DNA of 64,000 nt from [Clostridium] colinum (GTDB taxonomy: Bacteria > Bacillota > Clostridia > Lachnospirales > CAG-274): NCBI RefSeq assembly GCF_940677205.1, contig NZ_OW712331.1, forward strand, positions 1,922,001 to 1,986,000, read 5' to 3'. Both the position numbers and the translations under genes were made by a program. Below the pieces are notes generated by a model. That model saw only the letters and a program-made list of their open reading frames with translations. It did no database searches and was not told the origin of the DNA. Shown here in pieces: positions 1-5,962 of the stretch. Each line of letters starts with the position of its first letter. Positions within the stretch are counted from its first letter, which is position 1.

Positions 1-152
1 GTTCTACCTTGTGCATATAGGTCATTTTGCTCTTTTTCTGTCCTAAAAGTTTGACTAATTCCAACTATCAACCCATTTTTTTTACATTCTTCTAAAAATT
101 TAGGTATTATAGCTTGCACTTCGGGGTGTAGTAATGTTATATCTCTACTCAT
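1..152 (-). CDS. Phage endolysin, M15-type L-Ala-D-Glu peptidase (N-terminal part)
   Basis: Only about 50 residues are present; the gene runs off the left edge. The N-terminus contains TLLHPEVQAI and SQTFRTEKEQNDLYAQGR, the typical start of phage VanY/CwlK-like M15 peptidases that cut the L-Ala-D-Glu bond of peptidoglycan. The zinc ligands are outside the window. ATG at 152 is preceded by an AAGGAG ribosome-binding site. It lies downstream of holin on the same strand, the usual place for a lysis enzyme. Confidence 0.8.
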   Translation of the reverse strand, partial: MSRDITLLHPEVQAIIPKFLEECKKNGLIVGISQTFRTEKEQNDLYAQGR

Positions 153-175
153 AAATATCTCCTTATTTTTTGCAT

Positions 176-203
176 AAAAAAAAGCAAGTATTACTTGCCT
201 TTA
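176..203 (-). terminator. Terminator between toxin locus and endolysin
   Basis: The stem GGCAAGTA/TACTTGC is followed on the minus strand by a run of T. It lies just upstream of the endolysin ribosome-binding site, so it probably ends the small toxin mRNA and may also attenuate read-through into endolysin. Confidence 0.6.
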
Positions 204-223
204 AACCAACTATATGCTATAAT
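195..223 (+). promoter_or_regulatory. Sigma-A promoter of antitoxin RNA 1
   Basis: TTGCCT at 195-200, a 17-nt spacer and TATAAT at 218-223 face rightward with no plus-strand gene downstream, as expected for a small antisense RNA. Confidence 0.6.
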
Positions 224-229
224 GAATAT

Positions 230-322
230 AAGAAAAGCTAATCTTAATTGTTAGCCTACTATTAATTGTTTTTATTCAATTAACAGCCACAGTTTTGGCG
301 AACACAGGGCTGTTATTTTTTT
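230..322 (+). ncRNA. Putative type I antitoxin RNA (locus 1)
   Basis: A transcript from the promoter at 195-223 would run about 90 nt and end at the hairpin AACAGCC...GGGCTGTT followed by seven T (290-322). It is fully antisense to the 3' untranslated region and last codons of the 25-residue toxin on the other strand. This geometry is the one known for type I systems such as txpA/RatA and those of C. difficile prophages. Confidence 0.6.
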
Positions 323-450
323 GTATTTATTATCAAAATGATTAGAGTAGCAAAACTTATCATTAATGATATTGTTTCATATGTACTCATAATACCACCC
401 CCTAACTCTTGTTAGAGTTAGTAGGCTAACAACCCTTATTAAGATTAGCT
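236..450. repeat. Long-range inverted repeat closing the toxin mRNA
   Basis: Positions 236-260 and 420-450 are complementary (AGTAGGCTAAC plus AAGATTAGCT blocks). In the minus-strand toxin transcript this pairs the 5' leader with the 3' tail, a feature known from type I toxin mRNAs, where it blocks translation until processing. Confidence 0.6.
313..390 (-). CDS. Holin-like type I toxin peptide, Hol_Tox/TxpA family (25 aa)
   Basis: The peptide starts MSTYETISLMISFATLIIL and ends in two lysines. The MSTYE.ISLMISF signature is that of the putative holin-like toxin family (TxpA/BsrG group): a single hydrophobic helix with a charged tail that inserts in the membrane. ATG at 390 follows GGGGGTGG; upstream CTAACTC/GAGTTAG can form a hairpin beside the ribosome-binding site. 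The antisense RNA at 230-322 is the likely antitoxin. Confidence 0.8.
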   Translation of the reverse strand: MSTYETISLMISFATLIILIINTKK

Positions 451-457
451 CTTTTCA

Positions 458-486
458 ATTATATATTTTTTGTTGTTATATGTCAA
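458..486 (-). promoter_or_regulatory. Consensus sigma-A promoter of toxin 1
   Basis: On the minus strand TTGACA (486-481), 17 nt and TATAAT (463-458) match consensus exactly. It lies just past the holin stop codon, so the toxin has its own constitutive-looking promoter inside a late operon. Confidence 0.75.
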
Positions 487-489
487 TTA

Positions 490-729
490 TTAATCTGTTA
501 TCCCTTTAGTTACTGGATTAATAATATTATTCCATAAAGATACTAAGACAAGTCCTAAAACATAAGGATTTTTTAAAGCATTTAATACTAAATTAAATAG
601 GCTTTCCCAAGTTGTTAAATCTTGTCCATTCATACCAAAATATGCAAGTATAGGTGTAGCAATAGCTAATAATGTATTTACCCAAAATATAGGATTTTTA
701 AAGCGTTTTTTCCAATTAAATTTACTCAT
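490..729 (-). CDS. Phage holin, phi LC3 family
   Basis: This 79-residue protein starts MSKFNWKKRFKNPIFW, has hydrophobic segments at about 13-32 and 53-68 and ends NPVTKGITD, all typical of the phi LC3 holin family (Phage_holin_1). It forms the inner-membrane lesion that releases or activates endolysin. It has a good ribosome-binding site and is the last late gene before the lysis/toxin segment. Confidence 0.85.
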   Translation of the reverse strand: MSKFNWKKRFKNPIFWVNTLLAIATPILAYFGMNGQDLTTWESLFNLVLNALKNPYVLGLVLVSLWNNIINPVTKGITD

Positions 730-743
730 ATAAATTTCTCCTT

Positions 744-887
744 TTAATTCATCAAATTTACAAGTTCTGTATATTGTTCTAAAGTTATTCTTTTAAAATT
801 TAAAAACAAATCAAGTCTTTTTAGCATATCTTCTTTTTCATATTTACCAGATTGAATTATTATTTTTGAACTTTCATATGTACTCAT
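744..887 (-). CDS. Small phage tail-region protein (47 aa)
   Basis: This small ORF begins MSTYESSKIIIQSGKYEKED and continues with a pattern of the type KLDxFLxxxRIxxEQYxELV. Short proteins of this kind are common between tail-fibre genes and holins in clostridial prophages (XkdX-like position). It ends 15 nt before the holin start. No enzymatic motif is visible and the function is unknown. Confidence 0.65.
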   Translation of the reverse strand: MSTYESSKIIIQSGKYEKEDMLKRLDLFLNFKRITLEQYTELVNLMN

Positions 888-889
888 TA

Positions 890-1171
890 TTAGTTACCGC
901 CTTTCATTGAGTTTATTTCTTGTAAACAAGTTAAATAATTTAACTCATTTAAAATTTGTGCGTTTGTTTGTGCTTGTGAAGATATTTGAGTTTTAGTGTT
1001 TAATTCTTTAAAAATATCTAGCCATTTTTTTTGATGAATATCATATTTTCTATTGATTAAATTAGGGTCATAATTGTTAATCTTTATTATTCTTGAATTT
1101 TCTTCTAATTCTTCCGATAAACTACCTATTGTGTAACAAAAATTATCTTCATCTAAATATGCGTAATACAT
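890..1171 (-). CDS. Tail-fibre-associated hypothetical protein (XkdW position)
   Basis: The 93-residue protein begins MYYAYLDEDNFCYTIGSLSE and has a short N-terminal domain and a polar, Gln/Asn-rich C-terminal half. ATG at 1171 is chosen over TTG at 1177 because it is 7 nt from AGGAGG. Its place directly after the tail-fibre gene fits a fibre-assembly or tail-tip protein. Function is inferred only from location. Confidence 0.6.
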   Translation of the reverse strand: MYYAYLDEDNFCYTIGSLSEELEENSRIIKINNYDPNLINRKYDIHQKKWLDIFKELNTKTQISSQAQTNAQILNELNYLTCLQEINSMKGGN

Positions 1172-1187
1172 ATTCAATCCTCCTTAT

Positions 1188-1808
1188 TTAATTAAATTCG
1201 ATGACTTGAACGAAATATTTAGTAGGTGTAAAGTCATTACCCCAACCATAAAGACAATTAAATCTTAATGTACTTGCATTATACAAATATGCAATTATTT
1301 CTGTATTATCATTATTTGTTGTATCATTTGACAAACAGTTGGTTAATACTAATGTTTTATTAACATCAACAGAATTAATGGTTATTGATTTAGAGTCCAT
1401 ATCTCTTCTATTAGAAAAACTACCGTTAAATACTTGAACTTTTTTAACGCTACTTAAATTATTTAACTTTTTTCCTAAATTACCAACTTGTGTTGATATT
1501 TCTGTTACTTTATTTTGTAAGTCTTGTGTACTAGTGTTAAGCTTCTGTAAGTTTGTTGTGTTGTTATTAATTGCACCTGGTAGCCTGTTTACTCTATCTG
1601 ATATTGCATCAACTTTACTAGATACAGACTTTATATTATTTTCAATATCCATAGGGCTACTTTCGCGAGCAACATTTTCAAGGCTTGATATATTTGCTTT
1701 TTTTTCATCTAAAAGCCTTGTATTATTATTTAATACTTTAATATCTATAGAATCGTCTTCTAATGGATATTCGAGTTTATCTAAATTTGTAAATTTGTTA
1801 TCACTCAT
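1188..1808 (-). CDS. Tail fibre / coiled-coil receptor-binding protein
   Basis: The 206-residue protein has an N-terminal attachment segment, a heptad-like coiled coil at about 60-120 with repeated V..I..RV..L and T..L..KV.EIS patterns, and a beta-rich C-terminal domain ending WGNDFTPTKYFVQVIEFN. This is the layout of trimeric tail fibres. It follows the baseplate genes, as fibre genes do. The C-terminal domain is the likely receptor binder. Confidence 0.65.
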   Translation of the reverse strand: MSDNKFTNLDKLEYPLEDDSIDIKVLNNNTRLLDEKKANISSLENVARESSPMDIENNIKSVSSKVDAISDRVNRLPGAINNNTTNLQKLNTSTQDLQNKVTEISTQVGNLGKKLNNLSSVKKVQVFNGSFSNRRDMDSKSITINSVDVNKTLVLTNCLSNDTTNNDNTEIIAYLYNASTLRFNCLYGWGNDFTPTKYFVQVIEFN

Positions 1809-1819
1809 TTGCTTACCTC

Positions 1820-2356
1820 CTATATTAATTTTTCACTTTCTCGTACCTCTTTCCAAGTTTTACTTGATATACTTTTCCAAGTTAAAGAGCTTAAATCTCC
1901 CCAAGTTCTATACTTAAAAATATAATCAACTCCTAAATGTGCTGGTTTAATATCTTCAATACTTTTTATTAAACTACCTATATCCTTAGGTTTGCCTATT
2001 TTATTAGTAAAATCTATTATTATAGTTCCGTTAAATCGTACTTTTACAAGATTGTCTGTATAAGCCTTAACAGTATCTTGTATAAGCTCTAAAGTTAGTT
2101 TACCTGCTCCTCTCCATTTAGCACTTATTATAGCTTTTCTTTCTTCAATTAACTTATCTTCTACATATTCTATATTCAATTCTTTTTCAAATATATTTAG
2201 GCCCCAAGTAGATGTATCCAAAAATATATTGCTTTTTATATCATCTATTTTTATTTCTATATTTTCTATTTCTGTTTGGCTTATTCTAGCTATATGCTTT
2301 GTAATATCATCATTTATAAATATTTTATTTATAAAATTAATAACTCTATTATTCAA
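1820..2356 (-). CDS. Tail protein, XkdU/YmfQ family (DUF2313)
   Basis: About 178 residues. The middle segment (TSTWGLNIFEKELNI...RKAIISAKWRGAGKLT) matches the DUF2313 family found after baseplate J proteins in PBSX-like and Mu-like phages. It overlaps the baseplate J stop codon. The start is probably TTG at 2356, about 9 nt after AGAAAGAG; an upstream in-frame TTG at 2365 is too close to that site. It likely sits between baseplate and fibre. Confidence 0.75.
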   Translation of the reverse strand: MNNRVINFINKIFINDDITKHIARISQTEIENIEIKIDDIKSNIFLDTSTWGLNIFEKELNIEYVEDKLIEERKAIISAKWRGAGKLTLELIQDTVKAYTDNLVKVRFNGTIIIDFTNKIGKPKDIGSLIKSIEDIKPAHLGVDYIFKYRTWGDLSSLTWKSISSKTWKEVRESEKLI

Positions 2357-3416
2357 TAAAATCAACTCTTTCTAATGTAAAAACCTCTTCTTGATTACAT
2401 TCTATATTAGATGTTTGATTATTTATTTTTAAATCTGTATAGTCAATAACACCTTCTACATCTAAAATTTTAGACCCTACAATAGCATAACTTAATACAT
2501 CTTTTTTAAATGCTATTTCTTTTAAATATAAAGTTATATTTTCGATTATTCTTTTCTTTAATTGTTCTTTATCATAGTTTCTGCTAAATACAGCTTTAAC
2601 TGATATAGATATAGTTTTAGGAGTGGCACTAACTACTGTACAAAATGCTCCAATAGGTGCTTGCCCTCTTCCTTCTCCTGTTATGTTAGGGTCTATATAT
2701 TCTTGTACCTTTTTCACAAGATTTTCATCGGCAGGTAACCTATCATTATCTACAATAATAACTTTAACAGTAGTATGTCCATTCCAAAGTGGTATTACTT
2801 TAGCATCTCCTACACCTTCAACCTCTTTAGCCCACCTTTTATAGTGATATATGTTGCCACTTGTAGCAGGCTCTCTTAATCTTTCAAAATATCTATTTTT
2901 TAAATCTATGTCTATTTCCTCATCATAACCTCCCTCTGTTTCTGTTTCGTTATTACAAGAGTTAATACCTGCAATTGTAACAGGCATTTTTTTAATACTA
3001 TTAATAGGAACATTACCTATTTTACCAGCTGTAACACATCTTATATTAACATTACCCATATCTATTATGTTTTTTTGTTCTATTGCCTCAAAACGAATAA
3101 GCCCTTCTGTTTCAAATATATCTCCAATATTAATAGTCCCATTACCTTTTACAGTAACAACACCTTGAGAATATGTAGCCTTTTTTCTTTCTATACCTGT
3201 ACGTTGTGTAATAAACCTTTCAAGCTCTGTACCTGTTAAGTTATTTATATCTAACTTACTAGATACAATAGTTAAACTTTTTAAAGTATCACACATTCTA
3301 ATGGATATAGCTTTTAGAATATCCCACAAAAAATATCCTTTTCTTTTTTCATAAGTATCTGGTATTCCCTGTAAAATCTCTTCTAAAATTTCATTAGATT
3401 TTTTATTAAAATTCAA
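2349..3416 (-). CDS. Baseplate J-like protein (XkdT/gp47 family)
   Basis: 355 residues with the typical order: an N-terminal helix with LDINNLTGTELERFI, the RTGIERKKA segment, a beta domain containing GTINIGDIFET and the central AGKIGNVPINSI motif, and the C-terminal REPATSGNIYHYKRWA. Baseplate J proteins form the wedge that holds the tail fibres and triggers sheath contraction. Start is TTG at 3416, overlapping the end of the upstream gene. Confidence 0.9.
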   Translation of the reverse strand: MNFNKKSNEILEEILQGIPDTYEKRKGYFLWDILKAISIRMCDTLKSLTIVSSKLDINNLTGTELERFITQRTGIERKKATYSQGVVTVKGNGTINIGDIFETEGLIRFEAIEQKNIIDMGNVNIRCVTAGKIGNVPINSIKKMPVTIAGINSCNNETETEGGYDEEIDIDLKNRYFERLREPATSGNIYHYKRWAKEVEGVGDAKVIPLWNGHTTVKVIIVDNDRLPADENLVKKVQEYIDPNITGEGRGQAPIGAFCTVVSATPKTISISVKAVFSRNYDKEQLKKRIIENITLYLKEIAFKKDVLSYAIVGSKILDVEGVIDYTDLKINNQTSNIECNQEEVFTLERVDFIE

Positions 3417-3858
3417 GTTCTACCACCTCATTAATATTTAAAATTTCATGATTATGTAAAAAACAAGTAAAAGTTATATTTAAAAATGTATTTTCAAACT
3501 CAAATTTAAAATTATCTACATCTTTTATAAAAGGGTGGTTTAAAAGTTGTTCTGTTATCTCCCTTTTAGTTTCAGACAATATAAACCCTTTATGATAAAC
3601 TTTATTTCCCATATAATTATGTATAGATAACCCAAAGTTTTCATCATCATCTATTGTATACACTTTAAAAGTATTTATTTTTGTCCTTAAAATGACTTGT
3701 ATAAATTGCCTTATATTTTCTTGAAAATCACACTCTACAAATTTTCCGTCTATAATAATATGTCTTCCTTTTTGAAAGTCAAATTTAAAGCATTTACCTA
3801 AAGTAATAGGCTTACTATCTTCTATTTCCATAATATTATAATTTATTTTAGGAAACAT
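3406..3858 (-). CDS. Baseplate wedge protein, XkdS family (DUF2634)
   Basis: 150 residues. The segments FKFDFQKGRHIIIDGKFVEC, FGLSIHNYMGNKVYHK and ITEQLLNHPFIKDV match the DUF2634/XkdS (gp25-like) wedge protein. The gene order DUF2577, DUF2634, baseplate J, DUF2313 is the standard one for PBSX-type contractile tails. Confidence 0.85.
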   Translation of the reverse strand: MFPKINYNIMEIEDSKPITLGKCFKFDFQKGRHIIIDGKFVECDFQENIRQFIQVILRTKINTFKVYTIDDDENFGLSIHNYMGNKVYHKGFILSETKREITEQLLNHPFIKDVDNFKFEFENTFLNITFTCFLHNHEILNINEVVELEF

Positions 3859-3862
3859 ATAA

Positions 3863-4141
3863 TCACTCCTTTAAAGGTAAAAATTCTTTAAAATATCCAA
3901 GTATAATAAGTTCTTGATTATTTTCTGTCATAGTAACTATTACTTTTTTACCTATATCTTCTATAGTAAACTTTTGTATTAAAGAATAAAACTTGTCTTT
4001 TTGTATAGTACCATCTAATATACTAACTTTTACATAGTCTTTTTCTTCTATAACTTCAACTATTTCACCTATAACTACACCTATTTTACTAGGATTATTA
4101 CGTTCTTTAAATAAATTTGCTATGTAGTTAATATCACTCAT
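3863..4141 (-). CDS. Tail protein, XkdR family (DUF2577)
   Basis: 92 residues, beginning MSDINYIANLFKERNNPSKI and followed by a beta-barrel-like GEIVEVIEEKDYVKVSILDG segment. DUF2577 proteins lie between the hub protein and the DUF2634 wedge in contractile-tail phages and are probably part of the hub or spike. Position and size match. Confidence 0.8.
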   Translation of the reverse strand: MSDINYIANLFKERNNPSKIGVVIGEIVEVIEEKDYVKVSILDGTIQKDKFYSLIQKFTIEDIGKKVIVTMTENNQELIILGYFKEFLPLKE

Positions 4142-4142
4142 A

Positions 4143-5123
4143 TTAAAGCCTTTCTAGTTCAATATTTGTTTTATGTATACCACTTTCAATAGTATGATTA
4201 CTTGATATAATATTAAATTTACCATTAATATTTATCTCTTTATTATTAATATTTAATACTCTACCTGCTTTTATAGTTATATCTCCTAAAAGCTCTAAAG
4301 ATAAGGTTTCTTTAATTTTATTTAGCTCTTTTAACCTGTTATTAGCTATATTTGTAGCTTGATTTTTATCTTTTTGGTCCACACTTTCAATATGATGTAA
4401 TAGCCCATATTTTTCTATATTTTTATTATCCTCTTTTGTAGCTATAACTCTTGCCTCTTTTTCATTTTGAGTAATTATAGTTACTTTATTTTTTAAATTT
4501 GCTATGCTATAACCTTTAGAAAAGTTTTGTCCTATTTCATCTAATACCTTTATACTTGCTACATTTACTGCCATTTTATAAGTTGGGTTTATAATTTTTG
4601 TACCTCTTTCAAATATATATAGCTTATCTTTTAAAACTTCTTTATAATATATTTTTCCTGTTTCTTTACTACATTGTTGTAGTATATCATCTATTATTTC
4701 TGCTATTGTATTTTCAAAATAAATATGATTTATATTAGTATTTAAAGTAGGAATTTCTCCTACATTTATACCTTGTTCACTACATATACTAGATATAGCT
4801 ATTCTACCATTTATATTATTAAATTGTTTTATTACCTTTGATTTATTAAGATAAAAAGCAAAGTCAAAAGCGGTAAAACTTTCTTCAAATATGCCATTAA
4901 TATTTTTATCAGTAATAATGCCTTGAAATAATGTTTTACCATTTTTACATAATAAAATTTTATCTCCACAGTCTATGAAAAATTTAATATATGCATTGTC
5001 TTTAGGTATAGAAAAATCTAATTGTACACCTAAAGTGTCAATACTATCACACCAAGTTATATTACCTACAAAGTCAGATATATTTATTTTTTCACTATTT
5101 TTTAATATAAAAAATGTAAAAAT
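4143..5123 (-). CDS. Baseplate hub protein, XkdQ family; apparent AUU start
   Basis: The open frame encodes about 326 residues, the normal length for XkdQ/gpD-like hub proteins; landmarks are SDFVGNITWCDSIDTLGVQL near the start, FYLNKSKVIKQF, and TIKAGRVLNIN with ISSNHTIESGIH at the end. No ATG, GTG or TTG occurs in frame before 4574, which would delete more than half the protein. GGTGGTATT precedes ATT at 5123, the same leader as GGTGGTATTATG of the toxin at 390. The ATT overlaps the stop region of the preceding gene, so translational coupling is likely. Confidence 0.8.
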   Translation of the reverse strand: MFTFFILKNSEKINISDFVGNITWCDSIDTLGVQLDFSIPKDNAYIKFFIDCGDKILLCKNGKTLFQGIITDKNINGIFEESFTAFDFAFYLNKSKVIKQFNNINGRIAISSICSEQGINVGEIPTLNTNINHIYFENTIAEIIDDILQQCSKETGKIYYKEVLKDKLYIFERGTKIINPTYKMAVNVASIKVLDEIGQNFSKGYSIANLKNKVTIITQNEKEARVIATKEDNKNIEKYGLLHHIESVDQKDKNQATNIANNRLKELNKIKETLSLELLGDITIKAGRVLNINNKEININGKFNIISSNHTIESGIHKTNIELERL

Positions 5124-5131
5124 AATACCAC

Positions 5132-5554
5132 CTACTTTTTAATTTTAGGAAATCTATATTCTTTTAAATCTAAAGAATACTGTATATCTCCTACTTTATC
5201 TACATAACAATTAAAACTTTCTACAGTATAAGCCATATTTGATATTTCTATGTTGTCATTATCAAGTAATATCATACGTACAGGCATTTTATTACTAGCA
5301 TACTTATTAAAAAATGCTACATATATCCAACCGTCTTCTTTTGCTTTAGGTCTAATAAACCTATATTTTTTAGTAGGGAAAAAACAAGAAAAAGACACTG
5401 TTCTAAGTGATTTAATGCCTATTAAATTTAATTCTCCATTAATACTTTCAAATGTAGAGTTTTTATAACTTTGTGATAGTTCTGGCATATTCTCAGGTAT
5501 TATAGGCAATGTTAATACTTGTTCATTATTGTTTGCACTAAATATAATATCCAT
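5132..5554 (-). CDS. Baseplate hub-associated protein, XkdP-like
   Basis: 140 residues starting MDIIFSANNNEQVLTLPIIP and containing FESINGELNLIGIKSLRTVS, matching the N-terminal domain of XkdP/gp53-like tail proteins. A C-terminal LysM domain, present in longer XkdP homologues, is absent. It is encoded immediately before the XkdQ-like gene, as in PBSX. Confidence 0.75.
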   Translation of the reverse strand: MDIIFSANNNEQVLTLPIIPENMPELSQSYKNSTFESINGELNLIGIKSLRTVSFSCFFPTKKYRFIRPKAKEDGWIYVAFFNKYASNKMPVRMILLDNDNIEISNMAYTVESFNCYVDKVGDIQYSLDLKEYRFPKIKK

Positions 5555-5625
5555 AAAACCAACCTTTCCAATATAAAAAGGCTACTATTTTAATAATAGT
5601 AACCTAAATTTATAATTTTTTAATA

Positions 5626-5654
5626 TTGACAGTATAAAAAATAAGTTTTATAAT
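5626..5654 (+). promoter_or_regulatory. Consensus sigma-A promoter of antitoxin RNA 2
   Basis: TTGACA (5626-5631), a 17-nt spacer and TATAAT (5649-5654) match consensus exactly and point away from any plus-strand protein gene. Confidence 0.75.
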
Positions 5655-5660
5655 TATAAT

Positions 5661-5785
5661 ATAACTAGAATGCTTAAGCATTTAGTAAAAAAGGAGCAAC
5701 TGTTTCAGTTGTTGCCCTGTTATTGTTACTATATAAAAAATAGAACAACCTAAAGGTCTGCCAACTTTTTTAGGTTGTTTTTTTG
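5661..5785 (+). ncRNA. Putative type I antitoxin RNA (locus 2)
   Basis: From the perfect promoter at 5626-5654 to the hairpin AACAACCTAAA...TTTAGGTTGTT with a T-run (5744-5784) an RNA of about 125 nt is predicted. It has a 5' hairpin (AGCAACTGTTTCAGTTGTT) and is antisense to the long 3' untranslated region of the toxin on the minus strand. No protein frame is seen in it. Confidence 0.65.
5744..5784. terminator. Bidirectional terminator, toxin locus 2
   Basis: Stem AACAACCTAAA (5744-5754) with TTTAGGTTGTT (5769-5779), followed by T-rich sequence on both strands. It ends the antitoxin RNA on plus. Confidence 0.6.
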
Positions 5786-5788
5786 TTA

Positions 5789-5866
5789 TTAATATACTAC
5801 TACTGTATTATTTATAACAAGTAATGCTATTATACTAATAAAAAGTAAGAATCTAATTATTTTCAT
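5789..5866 (-). CDS. Small hydrophobic type I toxin-like peptide (25 aa)
   Basis: The peptide starts MKIIRFLLFISIIALLVI: two basic residues followed by one transmembrane helix. ATG at 5866 follows GGGGGTGATGCT. The ribosome-binding site is locked in the hairpin CCCCTTA/TAAGGGG directly upstream. It is not the same peptide family as toxin 1. Antisense RNA, own promoter and leader-tail pairing all support a type I toxin; no family was recognised. Confidence 0.6.
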   Translation of the reverse strand: MKIIRFLLFISIIALLVINNTVVVY

Positions 5867-5932
5867 AGCATCACCCCCTTATGTAAGGGGCAACAACCTA
5901 CTACAGTTACTCCGACACAAAGTGTCAAAATA

Positions 5933-5962
5933 ATTATATCATAAATATTTAAATATTTTCAA
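5933..5962 (-). promoter_or_regulatory. Promoter of toxin 2
   Basis: On minus, TTGAAA (5962-5957), 18 nt and TATAAT (5938-5933). The -35 box lies inside the last codons of the tape-measure gene. Confidence 0.5.

Larger units (their letters stand above)
5708..5898. repeat. Complementary GTTGTTGCCC / GGGCAACAAC segments of toxin mRNA 2
   Basis: GTTGTTGCCC at 5708-5717 and GGGCAACAAC at about 5888-5897 are complementary, so the 5' leader and 3' tail of the toxin mRNA can pair, as in locus 1. Confidence 0.5.
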
